Positions 24,263 through 32,970 of a stretch of DNA of 39,249 nucleotides are shown in pieces. How positions within the stretch are numbered: position 1 is the stretch's first letter; each line of letters begins with the position of its first letter. The DNA comes from Fibrobacter sp. (GTDB lineage Bacteria > Fibrobacterota > Fibrobacteria > Fibrobacterales > Fibrobacteraceae). Under the pieces are notes generated by a model. The model made no database searches. It was not told where the DNA came from and saw only the letters and a list, made by a program, of their open reading frames with translations. The stretch is from positions 1 to 39,249 of the forward strand of contig NZ_JAFWOM010000117.1 of assembly GCF_017545445.1 (NCBI RefSeq). Direction: 5' to 3'. The translations under genes were made by a program, and so were the position numbers.

Positions 24263-25072
24263 ATGCAAATCGAGAAAAAGGCACTTTCTTTTCTATTTTT
24301 TTACTCAATGTTGGAAGAATTGAACTTTCATTTCGGATTTTACGACTGGCTGCTCGTATTTATGGTCACCGCCCTCGGAACTTTGAGCGCCTACCTCAAA
24401 GATCCGCAGCTCAAGGCCGTAACGGCAACCATCCCCATCCCCTGCGGGTTCGCCTATATCGCAGTCGGTCTCCCCATGAACACAGAAAACGCCGTTTCCG
24501 GGTTCATGTGCATGCTGTACGTGCATATCGTGAGAATCCTCCACTACAAGGCCAAGGTTCCCATAGTGCCCGCCATCATTGCCGGGCTTGCCTTTTTCGT
24601 CTGCCTCGGCACTTTTTTGCACTCGCGCATCCCCGAAGGCGAAGCGTATTTTATCGGAGCATGCCTTTTCGACCTTATCATCGGCATTATCTTTTTCCAA
24701 AAGCAGAAATACAAGTCCGGCGTGCGTTACAAGACCCCGCTCCCTGTATATATAAAGGCACCGGCCATCGCAGGCGTTGTCTCTGGGCTCATGCTCATCA
24801 AGCGGCTCATGGGCGGTTTTTGCACCAGTTTCCCGATGATGAACTCCATCGTGAGCTACGAGAGCCGTTTTTCGCTTGGCGACCAATGCAGGCAGCTTCC
24901 GCTATTCCTCATTGCCGGGCCGTTCATGTTCGTCACGATGCGATACGTCGAAATCGGGTTCGGACTCAACCACTGGCTAGTGCTCCTCATCGGCTACATC
25001 GTTTTCGCACTGATTTACTGGCCGCTCAACAAAGAACTCAAGCGCCGGAATGAAGTAAACTATAATTCTTAA
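24263..25072 (+). CDS. Polytopic membrane protein of unknown function
   Basis: About 269 residues with seven or eight hydrophobic segments (YDWLLVFMVTALGTLSAYL, AVTATIPIPCGFAYIAVGL, a third at SGFMCMLYVHIVRIL, VPAIIAGLAFFVCLGTFL, a fifth at FIGACLFDLIIGIIFF, APAIAGVVSGLMLI, then two near the end, LLIGYIVFALIYWPL). I do not recognise the family. ATGs at 24263 and 24308 are both possible: the first follows AATTTATA, the second begins MLEELNFHFG nearer the first helix; neither has a ribosome site. Divergent from the pyrophosphatase gene, sharing about 60 bp. Confidence 0.65.
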   Translation: MQIEKKALSFLFFYSMLEELNFHFGFYDWLLVFMVTALGTLSAYLKDPQLKAVTATIPIPCGFAYIAVGLPMNTENAVSGFMCMLYVHIVRILHYKAKVPIVPAIIAGLAFFVCLGTFLHSRIPEGEAYFIGACLFDLIIGIIFFQKQKYKSGVRYKTPLPVYIKAPAIAGVVSGLMLIKRLMGGFCTSFPMMNSIVSYESRFSLGDQCRQLPLFLIAGPFMFVTMRYVEIGFGLNHWLVLLIGYIVFALIYWPLNKELKRRNEVNYNS

Positions 25073-25498
25073 CGAGTCTTCCCGAGGACCGTAGGGACGA
25101 AGGATTTTTTGCGTCATCCTGACGCCGAAGGCGGAAGGATCCAGTCAAGTCTTGTAATGCGTAGGCTGAACGAGACAGGATTCTGCTCCTACGAACCTAA
25201 TTCAACTAGGGCACTAATAGCATGCGAAGCGAGTGCCGCAAAAATGCTTGCATTCTTTATGGTCGATCTGATGTTGCGAACGCAAAACGTCAAAGTGCCA
25301 AGTTTTATATCCCTTACAGGGTCAGAATGACGAGTGTGAAGTGTTCTGCGAGATGAATGCGGTGCGTTCGGAATGACAACGGACTTTTTGCATCATGAAC
25401 GGCGAAATACGCTTTTCTCAAGGCTTTTTGAAAAAATTTACTTGATGTTATCTTTAAAAAGAATAAATTTAAAGAGATTAAACAAGGAATTTCAAGTA
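25073..25498. repeat. Gene-free region with dispersed repeat elements
   Basis: Contains GTCATCCTGACGCCGAAGGC with GGAAGGATCCAG, TCCCTTACAGGGTCAGAATG and CGGAATGACAAC, all related to the GATCC/GATGAC family seen elsewhere. ORFs here are only readings of these repeats. The last 60 bp hold an AT-rich segment and AAGGAA before the next gene's ATG. Confidence 0.55.
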
Positions 25499-26569
25499 AT
25501 GCATAAAATTTCAAGTATTTCACAGGCTTTAACCGGAGCGTTTCTATCAGCAGCTCTTTTGACCGCATGCGGCGACGACAACTCGGCAGCCCCCCTTCCC
25601 TACCAAGGCGGGATTACCGCAAGCTCCTCCAGCGTGCAAGCCCCCCCAACATCCAACGCAACTGAACCAGCATCTTCAGCCACTCAGCAGCCGGAAAGTT
25701 CCGCTACCACACCGAACGAAACTTCTTCCAGTTCCGAAGCCACAGGTCCAGTCGAAGTGTCAAGTTCAGCAACGGCTGAACCTCCGGCTTCTAGCGCCAA
25801 CGCCGCCCCGCTCGACCCGAACTGCACCGAAACCCCGGTTGCAGCAATCTCGACCGACTCCATTGGGCTTGCCGACATCGCCGACGTATTCAAGAGCGTC
25901 CGCTGCAACGAAAAGGCCGTATTCGTCATCCGCCACGGCGAACGCGATGACGGAGACCATACCAAGTATTCACCGCTGACCTACTGGGAAGGCGAACCGG
26001 ATTCCATCAAGGGAAAACCGACAGACGGCGTCCGTCAGGCCATCGCCGTCGGCAAAAAACTAATTAGCGCCGATGAATTCACATATACGCACACCAAGTT
26101 CCTTCGCACGGAACAGACTTGCTTCTACATCGCACAAGGCCGTGGAGAAACCACATTCACGCACGATTCCACGGATCTTTATTCCATCAGTTGGTACAAG
26201 AAGGACAAAGAGCGTTACAGCTTCTACGAAGATTCTACAACCAACGTCCGTCTCGTCATTGCTGGCTGGGCCTACGACAACCTTTATGCAGACGCATTCT
26301 ATGACCTCAAGGAAAGATCCGAAGAAATAATCAAGACGCAAATTGCACCGGATTACGCATCCATGAACAAGTTCCGCGTCATTTGCTCCCACGACGATTT
26401 CATCCTCCCGCTATCCGTTTTTGCCTCGAACGGAAAAGTCAATTACAGATTCCACGATCCGGCTTCGAGACATTGGCCATACTTCTTGACCGGCGTCGCC
26501 GTCATCATAGACCATAAGAATCAGATTCGATATGTGCCGTTCAAAGGACTTGGCATCGGAGCAGAATAG
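25499..26569 (+). CDS. Histidine-phosphatase family lipoprotein
   Basis: A 356-residue lipoprotein starting MHKISSISQALTGAF, with AAGGAA upstream and lipobox LLTAC at about residue 22. A 42-codon extension is possible but would put the signal inside the protein. A Ser/Thr/Pro/Ala-rich linker runs to about residue 105. The C-terminal domain has VFVIRHGERDD (the phosphohistidine RHG motif), DGVRQAIAVGKKL, FLRTEQTCF with the second Arg, and ICSHDDFILPL with the second His, all expected for the phosphoglycerate-mutase-like histidine phosphatase fold. Surface-exposed phosphatase, substrate unknown. Confidence 0.82.
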   Translation: MHKISSISQALTGAFLSAALLTACGDDNSAAPLPYQGGITASSSSVQAPPTSNATEPASSATQQPESSATTPNETSSSSEATGPVEVSSSATAEPPASSANAAPLDPNCTETPVAAISTDSIGLADIADVFKSVRCNEKAVFVIRHGERDDGDHTKYSPLTYWEGEPDSIKGKPTDGVRQAIAVGKKLISADEFTYTHTKFLRTEQTCFYIAQGRGETTFTHDSTDLYSISWYKKDKERYSFYEDSTTNVRLVIAGWAYDNLYADAFYDLKERSEEIIKTQIAPDYASMNKFRVICSHDDFILPLSVFASNGKVNYRFHDPASRHWPYFLTGVAVIIDHKNQIRYVPFKGLGIGAE

Positions 26570-26573
26570 ATTA

Positions 26574-26629
26574 GTTACTGGTCATTGGTTATTGGTCAAT
26601 AGTCATTGGTCATTAGTTATTAGTTTTTT
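26574..26629 (+). repeat. Heptad array, 8 units (GTCATTG type)
   Basis: Starts 5 bp after the preceding stop: GTTACTG, GTCATTG, GTTATTG, GTCAATA, GTCATTG, GTCATTA, GTTATTA, GTTTTTT. A different heptad vocabulary from the GTAGGAA arrays but with the same 7-bp phase and initial GT. Confidence 0.9.
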
Positions 26630-26640
26630 TTGAGAAATCA

Positions 26641-26698
26641 CCCCGGACTTGCGATGCACTGAACCTCGCCAAAGAGTTCCGGGGTTTTATTTTTTTTA
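26641..26698 (+). terminator. Rho-independent terminator
   Basis: CCCCGGA and TTCCGGGG form the base of a stem around a ~34-nt loop, followed by TTTTATTTTTTTT. Ends transcription from the histidine-phosphatase gene. Confidence 0.75.
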
Positions 26699-26732
26699 GA
26701 ATTATTCAAAATTCAAAGCAATTCTGAAGTTC

Positions 26733-26771
26733 GTACCTATAAAATTCAGTTTTATCAACTTTTATAGGTAC
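26733..26771. repeat. 39-bp palindrome upstream of GH74 gene
   Basis: Perfect 12-bp arms GTACCTATAAAA and TTTTATAGGTAC around 15 bp. A second inverted repeat (CCATAAA...TTTATGG) lies at 26787-26818. The rest of 26699-26974 is AT-rich; AAATGTTCTCAAAA occurs twice (26857 and 26945) on either side of TATATT boxes that may drive the GH74 gene. Confidence 0.7.
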
Positions 26772-26974
26772 AGAAACAAAATTAAACCATAAATCCCCAA
26801 AAGTTTTATGTTTTATGGCCACGGGCCTTTTTTACGCCCGCTTTTTGGCATTTCCAAATGTTCTCAAAAATTTTCTTAATTTAACATTTATATAAGAACC
26901 GTTTTTGTATATTTTAATGTATATTACTTATAGTTGTACGGGTTAAATGTTCTCAAAATTTCAACGGAGACGAC

Positions 26975-29563
26975 ATGTTTGGTAAAAATTCGTTCAAAAC
27001 GCCAATAATCTGCGTTGCAGCCTTGACCGCACTCGCTTCGATCGCTAACGCCGAAAAATACGAATGGGGCAACGTCCGCTTTGACGGAGGCGGATTCGTG
27101 AGCGCTATTATGCCGAGTCCGACCGTCGAAGGGCTGATTTACGCACGCACCGACGTGGGCGGTATTTACCGCTGGGACGCCACCAACAGCCGCTGGATTC
27201 CGTTGATGGACTGGATCAGCCAAAACGATGTGGGCCTTTACGGCACCGAAGCTTTTGCACTTGACCCGCAAGACCCTAAAAAGATTTACGTGCTCGGTGG
27301 CACCGGCTATTTCAGCAAGGGCCGCACCGCTGTTTTGCGATCCTCCGACATGGGTGCCACTTGGGACACGAGCTACGTGGAAATGCTAGCTCACGGCAAC
27401 GGCATGGGCCGCCAGACGGGCGAAAAGCTCGCCGTCGATCCGAACAAATCGAACATAGTCCTCTGCGGAAGCCGCACAAAAGGTGTCTATAAGAGTACCG
27501 ATTCCGGCAAAACCTGGACAAGCCTCTACAAAGTCGCTCTTTCCACTGCTACCGAAAGCAGCCTCAACGGCGTGAACGGCGTAAGTTTCGTGATGTTCGA
27601 CCCGGCACAAGGCAAACTCGCCGACGGCAGCACCGCCACAATTTACATCGGCACGTCCGAAACCACGAACAACTTGCAGGTCAGCCACGACGGCGGCGCA
27701 ACCTGGGAAGTCATCAAGGGTGCTCCAAGCGGTCTCATGCCGCATCGCGCAAAGATTGTCGATGGCAATATGTACGTCACGTTCGCTGACGGTCCGGGTC
27801 CGTACAACATTTCTCGCGGCGGCGTTTTCAAGTACAACATTGCTGCAGGCACTTGGACGGACATCACCCCGTTTGACGACAACGAAAAAGAAGATGGCAC
27901 AATCGCCCACGAAAAGAACGAGTGTTCTTACGGCGGCATCGCGATTGACCCGAAGGATTCCAAGCACATCGTTGTTTCGACGCTTGGCCAATATACTGGC
28001 CGCCATTTCTTCAAGGACAGCACCGAAAACTACGGCGACCGCATTTATGTCTCGACCGACGGCGGCGAAAACTGGACTCACGGCCAGCATTACGGCGACG
28101 GCGTGAACATGGACGAAAACGGCAACAAGTGGATTCACGGTAACGCAATTCACTGGGCCGGATCCATCGAATTCGACCCGTTCAACAGCAAGAAAGTTTG
28201 GGTCACTAGCGGTAACGGCATTTTCCAGACCGACGACATCACAGCAAAAGTTCCCGTTTGGAAATTCCAATCCGTAGGCATCGAAGAAACAGTTCCGCTC
28301 GACATCGTGAGCATTCCGGACGGTCCGCTTGTCACCGCCATTGGCGACTACGACGGTGCAGTCTATAAGAACATCAAGGAAAGCACTCCGCGTCACACGC
28401 CGATTATCGGTACCACAGAAAGTATGGCATACGCACCGCTTTCGGGTTCGCTCCTGCGCACCGGCGTTATCACCAAGTACTACACTTACGAATCCAAGAA
28501 CTTCAACGTCATGTACCGCTCTGACGATTTGGGACAAACTTGGGACAGCGTAAAGACGGAACTCAAGGGCGGCAAGGGACTCGTCGTGCTCTCCGCAGAC
28601 GGCAAGGTGATCCTCCATCGCCCCGACCAAAGCGCAACTGCTTACCGTTCCGATGATAACGGTGCCACCTGGACCGCAGTCGAAACCGGCACGCAGACGC
28701 AATACGCCCGCATCGTCGCAGACCCCGTTGACCCGAAAACGTTCTACGTGATGAACGCCATGGGCACGCTCTACAAATCCAGCGATGCAGCAAAAACATT
28801 TACCGCGCAAGACGCCCGTTTGCAGAACGAACAGGCCGGCGAATACTACAACGGTGCAGGCCTCATCCGCACCGTTCCGAAGAAGGAAGGCCACCTCTGG
28901 GTTCCGATGGACCAAGCCCAAGTCTGGCAACCGAAGGGATTTACCGAATACGGTCTTGCCTACACGGAAGACGGCGGCAAGTCCTGGAACCGTTGCGAAG
29001 GCGCAAGCACTGCAATTTCCGTCGGTATCGGCAAAGCCAAAGAAGGCTCTGATTACGAAACGATTTTCATCTGGGGTGCAGCAAAATCTGGCGACCCGAT
29101 CGGCATCTACCGCAGTACAGACAAGTGCAAGACGTTTGAACGCGTGAACGACGACGCTCACCAGTACGGCGGTCCGGGTAACGGCAACTTCGTGCAAGGC
29201 GACATGAACAACTTCGGCGTTGTCTATATGAGTACGGTAGGCCGCGGTCTCGTCGTAGGCGCACCGGAAGGCACCAAATTCGTCGATGTCGTCATCCCGA
29301 ACGATCCCACCACCACAATCAACACGATCGCAACGCGTCCGGGCAAAGCAACGCTCACGCAGCAGAACAAGACTTTGCAAGTGAACGTCCCGAGTGAAGG
29401 CAAGTTCGCCCTCATCGCGATGAACGGCAAAACGTTCCTCACCGCAGACGTGAACGGCAACAGAAGCATAAGCCTCAAAAAAGTCCCGAACGGCAAATAC
29501 ATTGCAAAGATCGTTGACGCAAACGGCAAATTGCTCTTGAGAAAAGCTATTGCCATTAAATAA
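26975..29563 (+). CDS. GH74 xyloglucanase with C-terminal sorting tail
   Basis: An 862-residue secreted enzyme. Signal peptide to about residue 26 (ALTALASIANA), ribosome site CGGAG before the ATG. Two seven-bladed propellers are indicated by repeated S-x-D-x-G-x-T-W motifs (SSDMGATWD, STDSGKTWT, SHDGGATWE, STDGGENWT, SDDLGQTWD, SDDNGATWT, TEDGGKSWN). The catalytic Asp residues are likely those in YARTDVGGIYRW and IGDYDGAVY. GH74 enzymes cut the beta-1,4-glucan backbone of xyloglucan. The last ~75 residues (KFALIAMNGKTFL, GKYIAKIVDANGKLLLRK) match the beta-rich C-terminal tail seen at the end of the CotH protein, pointing to type IX-like secretion. Confidence 0.93.
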   Translation: MFGKNSFKTPIICVAALTALASIANAEKYEWGNVRFDGGGFVSAIMPSPTVEGLIYARTDVGGIYRWDATNSRWIPLMDWISQNDVGLYGTEAFALDPQDPKKIYVLGGTGYFSKGRTAVLRSSDMGATWDTSYVEMLAHGNGMGRQTGEKLAVDPNKSNIVLCGSRTKGVYKSTDSGKTWTSLYKVALSTATESSLNGVNGVSFVMFDPAQGKLADGSTATIYIGTSETTNNLQVSHDGGATWEVIKGAPSGLMPHRAKIVDGNMYVTFADGPGPYNISRGGVFKYNIAAGTWTDITPFDDNEKEDGTIAHEKNECSYGGIAIDPKDSKHIVVSTLGQYTGRHFFKDSTENYGDRIYVSTDGGENWTHGQHYGDGVNMDENGNKWIHGNAIHWAGSIEFDPFNSKKVWVTSGNGIFQTDDITAKVPVWKFQSVGIEETVPLDIVSIPDGPLVTAIGDYDGAVYKNIKESTPRHTPIIGTTESMAYAPLSGSLLRTGVITKYYTYESKNFNVMYRSDDLGQTWDSVKTELKGGKGLVVLSADGKVILHRPDQSATAYRSDDNGATWTAVETGTQTQYARIVADPVDPKTFYVMNAMGTLYKSSDAAKTFTAQDARLQNEQAGEYYNGAGLIRTVPKKEGHLWVPMDQAQVWQPKGFTEYGLAYTEDGGKSWNRCEGASTAISVGIGKAKEGSDYETIFIWGAAKSGDPIGIYRSTDKCKTFERVNDDAHQYGGPGNGNFVQGDMNNFGVVYMSTVGRGLVVGAPEGTKFVDVVIPNDPTTTINTIATRPGKATLTQQNKTLQVNVPSEGKFALIAMNGKTFLTADVNGNRSISLKKVPNGKYIAKIVDANGKLLLRKAIAIK

Positions 29564-29600
29564 AGCGCATTAAAGGAGATGCCCGCCAAACATTAGAAAT

Positions 29601-29680
29601 GAAAAATAATGGATCCCCTCTGTTCCCCTACGCTTCGCTCCGAGGATGACAAGGTCGAGGATGACGGGCGGGCATGGCAA
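29601..29680 (+). repeat. Dispersed repeat copy matching the UvrA insert
   Basis: GAAAAATAATGGATCCCCTC, 10 bp, then CGCTTCGCTCCGAGGATGAC and CGAGGATGACGGGCGGGC. Compared with 9831-9872 inside the UvrA-like gene it is identical apart from 11 extra bases in the middle. Confidence 0.85.
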
Positions 29681-29716
29681 CAACAAAAGTTTTAATAATC
29701 ATCAATCCCCACACTA

Positions 29717-29758
29717 AAAAGGCTAGAGTCCAAAGCGAACGCTTTAACTCTAGCCTTT
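29717..29758. terminator. Bidirectional terminator between GH74 and dipeptidase genes
   Basis: AAAGGCTAGAGT and ACTCTAGCCTTT form a perfect 12-bp stem, with an inner AAAGCG-AA-CGCTTT stem. A-rich on one side and T-rich on the other, so it can serve both convergent genes. Confidence 0.88.
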
Positions 29759-29762
29759 CAAT

Positions 29763-30491
29763 TTACATCGGAAACAGCGGATAATGTTCCTTAGTGTATG
29801 CACGCGTGAAAGCGTTGAAATGCCACCATTCGCTAGGGAGCATCACCCAGCCGGCTCGTTTCATGATTTTGCGGAGCAAGTTGCGGTTATCAATCTGTTG
29901 TTGCGTGAGGCGACCGGATTTTAAAGCATCCGCCTCACCCACGATTCCCGCACAACGTTCAAAAGAATCAAAATCAGCACCCATGTCCAGCAAATTGCCC
30001 GTGCTGTCAGCAAGCCCTAAATCAAGAGCCAAGCCGTAATTGTGAAGTCCGCCCGTTTTCCCCGACGAAACAAAATGGCTATAAGGAGTTCCAGCGACAG
30101 ATTGCTTGAGAACCGCCTGAGCATACATCGGGCGTGCAGCATCAAAAATCACAAGCGAATAACCAGGCAGCTCTTTCGCAATTATCGAAAGCACCCGTTT
30201 CAGCTTGGGCAAGCCGTCTTTATGGATAAACGCACGCTGGATGCCGCAGTACATATCATGGCCCGTTACGTTGTTAAACGTTGCATAACGCAAATCCATG
30301 CGGATGCCTTCCATATCCGTTATTTCAACGAGCTTTGGATTGTGCGTGGCGTATTCAATCCACTTTTCAGCCGCTTCGCAATATCGCAACGGCTTCTCGG
30401 GCCTCGGCGGCACAAAAAGAGAGTCCGTCTTATGGGCAAACGAGAAAACCGCGAAAAACGCAACTGCTAAAAGAATAGATTGCTTTGTCAC
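29763..30491 (-). CDS. D-alanyl-D-alanine dipeptidase (M15D, VanX/DdpX type)
   Basis: A 242-residue exported peptidase. The GTG at 30491 (MTKQSILLAVAFFAVF) follows GAGGAACGAA and gives a signal peptide ending near FSFA; both the ribosome site and the start codon lie in a copy of the dispersed GTCATTGCGAGGAACGAAG repeat. Metal and catalytic motifs: FDAARPMYAQ, SHFVSSGKTGGLHNYGLALD with the His...Asp zinc ligands, and SEWWHFNAF with catalytic Glu and the third ligand His. It would hydrolyse D-Ala-D-Ala in the periplasm for peptidoglycan turnover; resistance is not implied. A longer start at 30521 is possible. Confidence 0.88.
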   Translation of the reverse strand: MTKQSILLAVAFFAVFSFAHKTDSLFVPPRPEKPLRYCEAAEKWIEYATHNPKLVEITDMEGIRMDLRYATFNNVTGHDMYCGIQRAFIHKDGLPKLKRVLSIIAKELPGYSLVIFDAARPMYAQAVLKQSVAGTPYSHFVSSGKTGGLHNYGLALDLGLADSTGNLLDMGADFDSFERCAGIVGEADALKSGRLTQQQIDNRNLLRKIMKRAGWVMLPSEWWHFNAFTRAYTKEHYPLFPM

Positions 30492-30521
30492 TTCGTTCCT
30501 CGCAATGACAATTCGCACCAC

Positions 30522-30549
30522 TTCCTACTGTCTACTTCCTACCGCCTAC
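30522..30549 (-). repeat. Heptad array, 4 units
   Basis: Minus-strand units GTAGGCG, GTAGGAA, GTAGACA, GTAGGAA, lying 3 bp past the stop of the TonB-receptor-like gene and directly upstream of the dipeptidase start region. Confidence 0.88.
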
Positions 30550-30552
30550 TAA

Positions 30553-32904
30553 TCAAATTCCCAACTGCACTTCGACGCCGAACTGGAAGTAGAGTCCCAT
30601 GCCCTTCGCGATAAACGGCACCAGGTCATATCCGTTATTCGTATTCTTGTCTTTATCACGTGCGACCCAAGAGCGTTCGCGTCCATTTTCAGAGCCGAGG
30701 AACTTGAGAGCGCCCACATCGAGTTTCGAGAAGATGTTGTCGAGTTCCAGATAGAATCTAGCGTGCCTAAAGAAGAACTTCGACTTCGTCAAATCCAAAT
30801 TCACACGCAAGTCCGTTCTGTACAAATCCGTAAATTCATTGTAATCCCTGAGGCGGCGGGTTCCGCTCTTGCCATCCGACGCAGGCTTAATCGCATAGTA
30901 GTACAGCGGTCTGTGCCATGCGGCATGGTGCGTCAAGATGACCGACACAATCGAATCCTTTCGCGGATAATAACGGAGGTGCGTCACGATATCCAAGCGG
31001 GAGTTCGCTTCCCACGGCAAGGACTTTCCGCCCTCCAGTTCGTATTCACCATAAACAGAACTTGCATTCATCGCCAAAGAGAAATGATGCGAAGTTTTCC
31101 ATTCCAGCGAGCCTGTCGCACCGGTCACCCAAGCGTAATCCACCGGAGTCACGTCGTTGTAATGGGCAAACGCTTTCGGTAACGGCAGGAGCGGATCAAA
31201 GTAGTAACGCCCAAAGCCAGCCACTTGTGCAGCGAGGTACTTGGAGCGATAACCCACGCCCACCTTGAGCGAAGCTCCAGTTTCCAAGCGGCCTGTCAAG
31301 TCGCCATCATCAAAGAAATGTTTCCAGTCCGCACGGTAAGCGGCATTCGTAAAGAGTCTCCAGTACGCCGTATCCGTCTTGGACAAATTGCGTTCCATGT
31401 CGAACGAAACCGTCGGGCGAGCATTGTGGTCTGCACCGTCGGCAACAGCCCCCACAGAAAGCATGTGCTCCGAGAATTCGTTTTTCCAATCGAGCGTTGC
31501 AGCACCCGACAAAATTCCCGTCTGGTAATCACTGCTTTCTTTACCGCCAGGAATCGGATAACTGCGTTCAACAAAGTGGTGTTCATAAAGAATCGCGCCA
31601 CGCAAGTCCGCTCCAAAAATATCCGCATTAAAGTTCTTGTCGGCACCAGCACTCAATGTCGTGTGCGTCTGCTTGTAACCGTCAATGAACGTCCTTGCAG
31701 TTTCATCAGAAAACTTGCCCGTGCGGAATCCTGTCGTATCGCGAATTGTATCGCTCAAACTCTCGCGGACAAGACCTGCATGGAAACTCGCCCCGAACTT
31801 GGATGCATATTCGCCGCCAATCACCAAATAACTTTGGCTTCCTTCGATAATATCAATGGAATTGATACTGCCGTATGTCGTCGAAGTATCCTGACTTATC
31901 TTGTATTCATCGGAGCTGTACAACGTACGCAAAGCCCACGTCGTATTACCCAGAGAATCAGAACCGTTCAACTGGGCATAGATGTCAAACGCCGTGAGAT
32001 CAAACGGATCCGAAGACTTCACCTTGCAGTCGTCAGAGCAGTCGTCATCACGCTTGCGAAATTCTGTATAAAACTTTTCACCCAAATTCTTAAGCATTTC
32101 GCCATCGAGACGGCGGAACGCAAAACGGAAACTGTCCCAGATAAAGAACGGAGCGTCAAGCACCACTTCTTGAAGCGTAAGCCCTGCAGAACCTTTCAAG
32201 CCCCATTCGCCGCTCGTCTGTTCGGGAATGTACTGGATAGAAGTCGCAAGCCCCTGCCCCAGAGGCCCTTGTCCGTAATGGTCGTGAACTTCGATTCCGC
32301 TCAACGTGTGCGGGTTCACAACAGAAAGGTTTCCGGGGAAACCGACATCCAAATGACGCATGTTCGGAATGCGGAGACGGCCCAAATGATACGCCACGTC
32401 ACCAGCACGCGAACCATCGTAGTACAAAGCGCTGCTAAAGTCCTTCTGGCCCGAGATGCCCGGCATCTGGCTCAAGTGCTCCGTCAAATCGAAACGCATG
32501 CCAGCCGCATCTTCAAGTTTGTCGAGCTGGACCGCACGATCGACAACCCACTTCACAGGTTCGCCATCGCCGATAATCGTGCTCGCACCCAAATCCGTAA
32601 CATTTGTGCTGAGCGTGATCACCATGTCCATCAAGTCGGGATAATCCTGCAAATCCACAAAGACGCTATCGAACCCCTCTTTCTTGAAAACAAGCGAAGC
32701 ACTATTCGACTCGACCGAAAGTTCAAAGCGACCGCGTGAATCCGTCTCTCCAATCTTTTTGCCGGACTTATAAGAGACGACAACATCCTTGACGGGCAAA
32801 TCCGACTGTGCTTCAAGAACGACACCAATAACCATAGTTGGCGAAGCGGCGAGAACCCCGACCACAAGAAACAAGACAAAACTGAAAAATAAGCGAAAAT
32901 TCAT
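30553..32904 (-). CDS. TonB-dependent-receptor-like outer-membrane protein
   Basis: About 783 residues. Signal peptide MNFRLFFSFVLFLVVGVLA (a GTG two codons upstream is the other start). Then a carboxypeptidase-regulatory-like beta domain (VIGVVLEAQSDLPVKDVVVS, GETDSRGRFELSV), a plug-like domain (LTEHLSQMPGISGQKDFSSA, then IPNMRHLDVGFPGN) and a long barrel-like part with alternating aromatic residues, ending FQFGVEVQLGI. It resembles receptors that import glycans or siderophores, though no clear TonB box was found. Contains two Cys pairs (DDCSDDCK). Single gene, with CTATTT 7 bp before the ATG. Confidence 0.75.
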   Translation of the reverse strand: MNFRLFFSFVLFLVVGVLAASPTMVIGVVLEAQSDLPVKDVVVSYKSGKKIGETDSRGRFELSVESNSASLVFKKEGFDSVFVDLQDYPDLMDMVITLSTNVTDLGASTIIGDGEPVKWVVDRAVQLDKLEDAAGMRFDLTEHLSQMPGISGQKDFSSALYYDGSRAGDVAYHLGRLRIPNMRHLDVGFPGNLSVVNPHTLSGIEVHDHYGQGPLGQGLATSIQYIPEQTSGEWGLKGSAGLTLQEVVLDAPFFIWDSFRFAFRRLDGEMLKNLGEKFYTEFRKRDDDCSDDCKVKSSDPFDLTAFDIYAQLNGSDSLGNTTWALRTLYSSDEYKISQDTSTTYGSINSIDIIEGSQSYLVIGGEYASKFGASFHAGLVRESLSDTIRDTTGFRTGKFSDETARTFIDGYKQTHTTLSAGADKNFNADIFGADLRGAILYEHHFVERSYPIPGGKESSDYQTGILSGAATLDWKNEFSEHMLSVGAVADGADHNARPTVSFDMERNLSKTDTAYWRLFTNAAYRADWKHFFDDGDLTGRLETGASLKVGVGYRSKYLAAQVAGFGRYYFDPLLPLPKAFAHYNDVTPVDYAWVTGATGSLEWKTSHHFSLAMNASSVYGEYELEGGKSLPWEANSRLDIVTHLRYYPRKDSIVSVILTHHAAWHRPLYYYAIKPASDGKSGTRRLRDYNEFTDLYRTDLRVNLDLTKSKFFFRHARFYLELDNIFSKLDVGALKFLGSENGRERSWVARDKDKNTNNGYDLVPFIAKGMGLYFQFGVEVQLGI

Positions 32905-32958
32905 AGCCACAAAATAGATAATTTATGCAAGGAAAATTTCAGAAGCTTTTCAACATCT

Positions 32959-32964
32959 TATATT
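32959..32964 (+). promoter_or_regulatory. Putative -10 box of nitrilase gene
   Basis: TATATT, 6 bp before the ATG at 32971; no ribosome binding site between. Confidence 0.45.
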
Positions 32965-32970
32965 ATACGC

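Noticed and set aside
25109..25330. 73-residue ORF on the plus strand
   Set aside because: It is a reading of dispersed GATCC/GATGAC repeats, has no ribosome site and no family features.
27386..29380. 664-residue ORF opposite the GH74 gene
   Set aside because: Shadow ORF caused by GC-biased codons; Val/Cys-rich with no motif, and GH74 is unmistakable on the plus strand.
31225..32739. 504-residue ORF opposite the TonB-receptor-like gene
   Set aside because: Arg/Ile-rich shadow; the minus-strand gene has a signal peptide and receptor domains.
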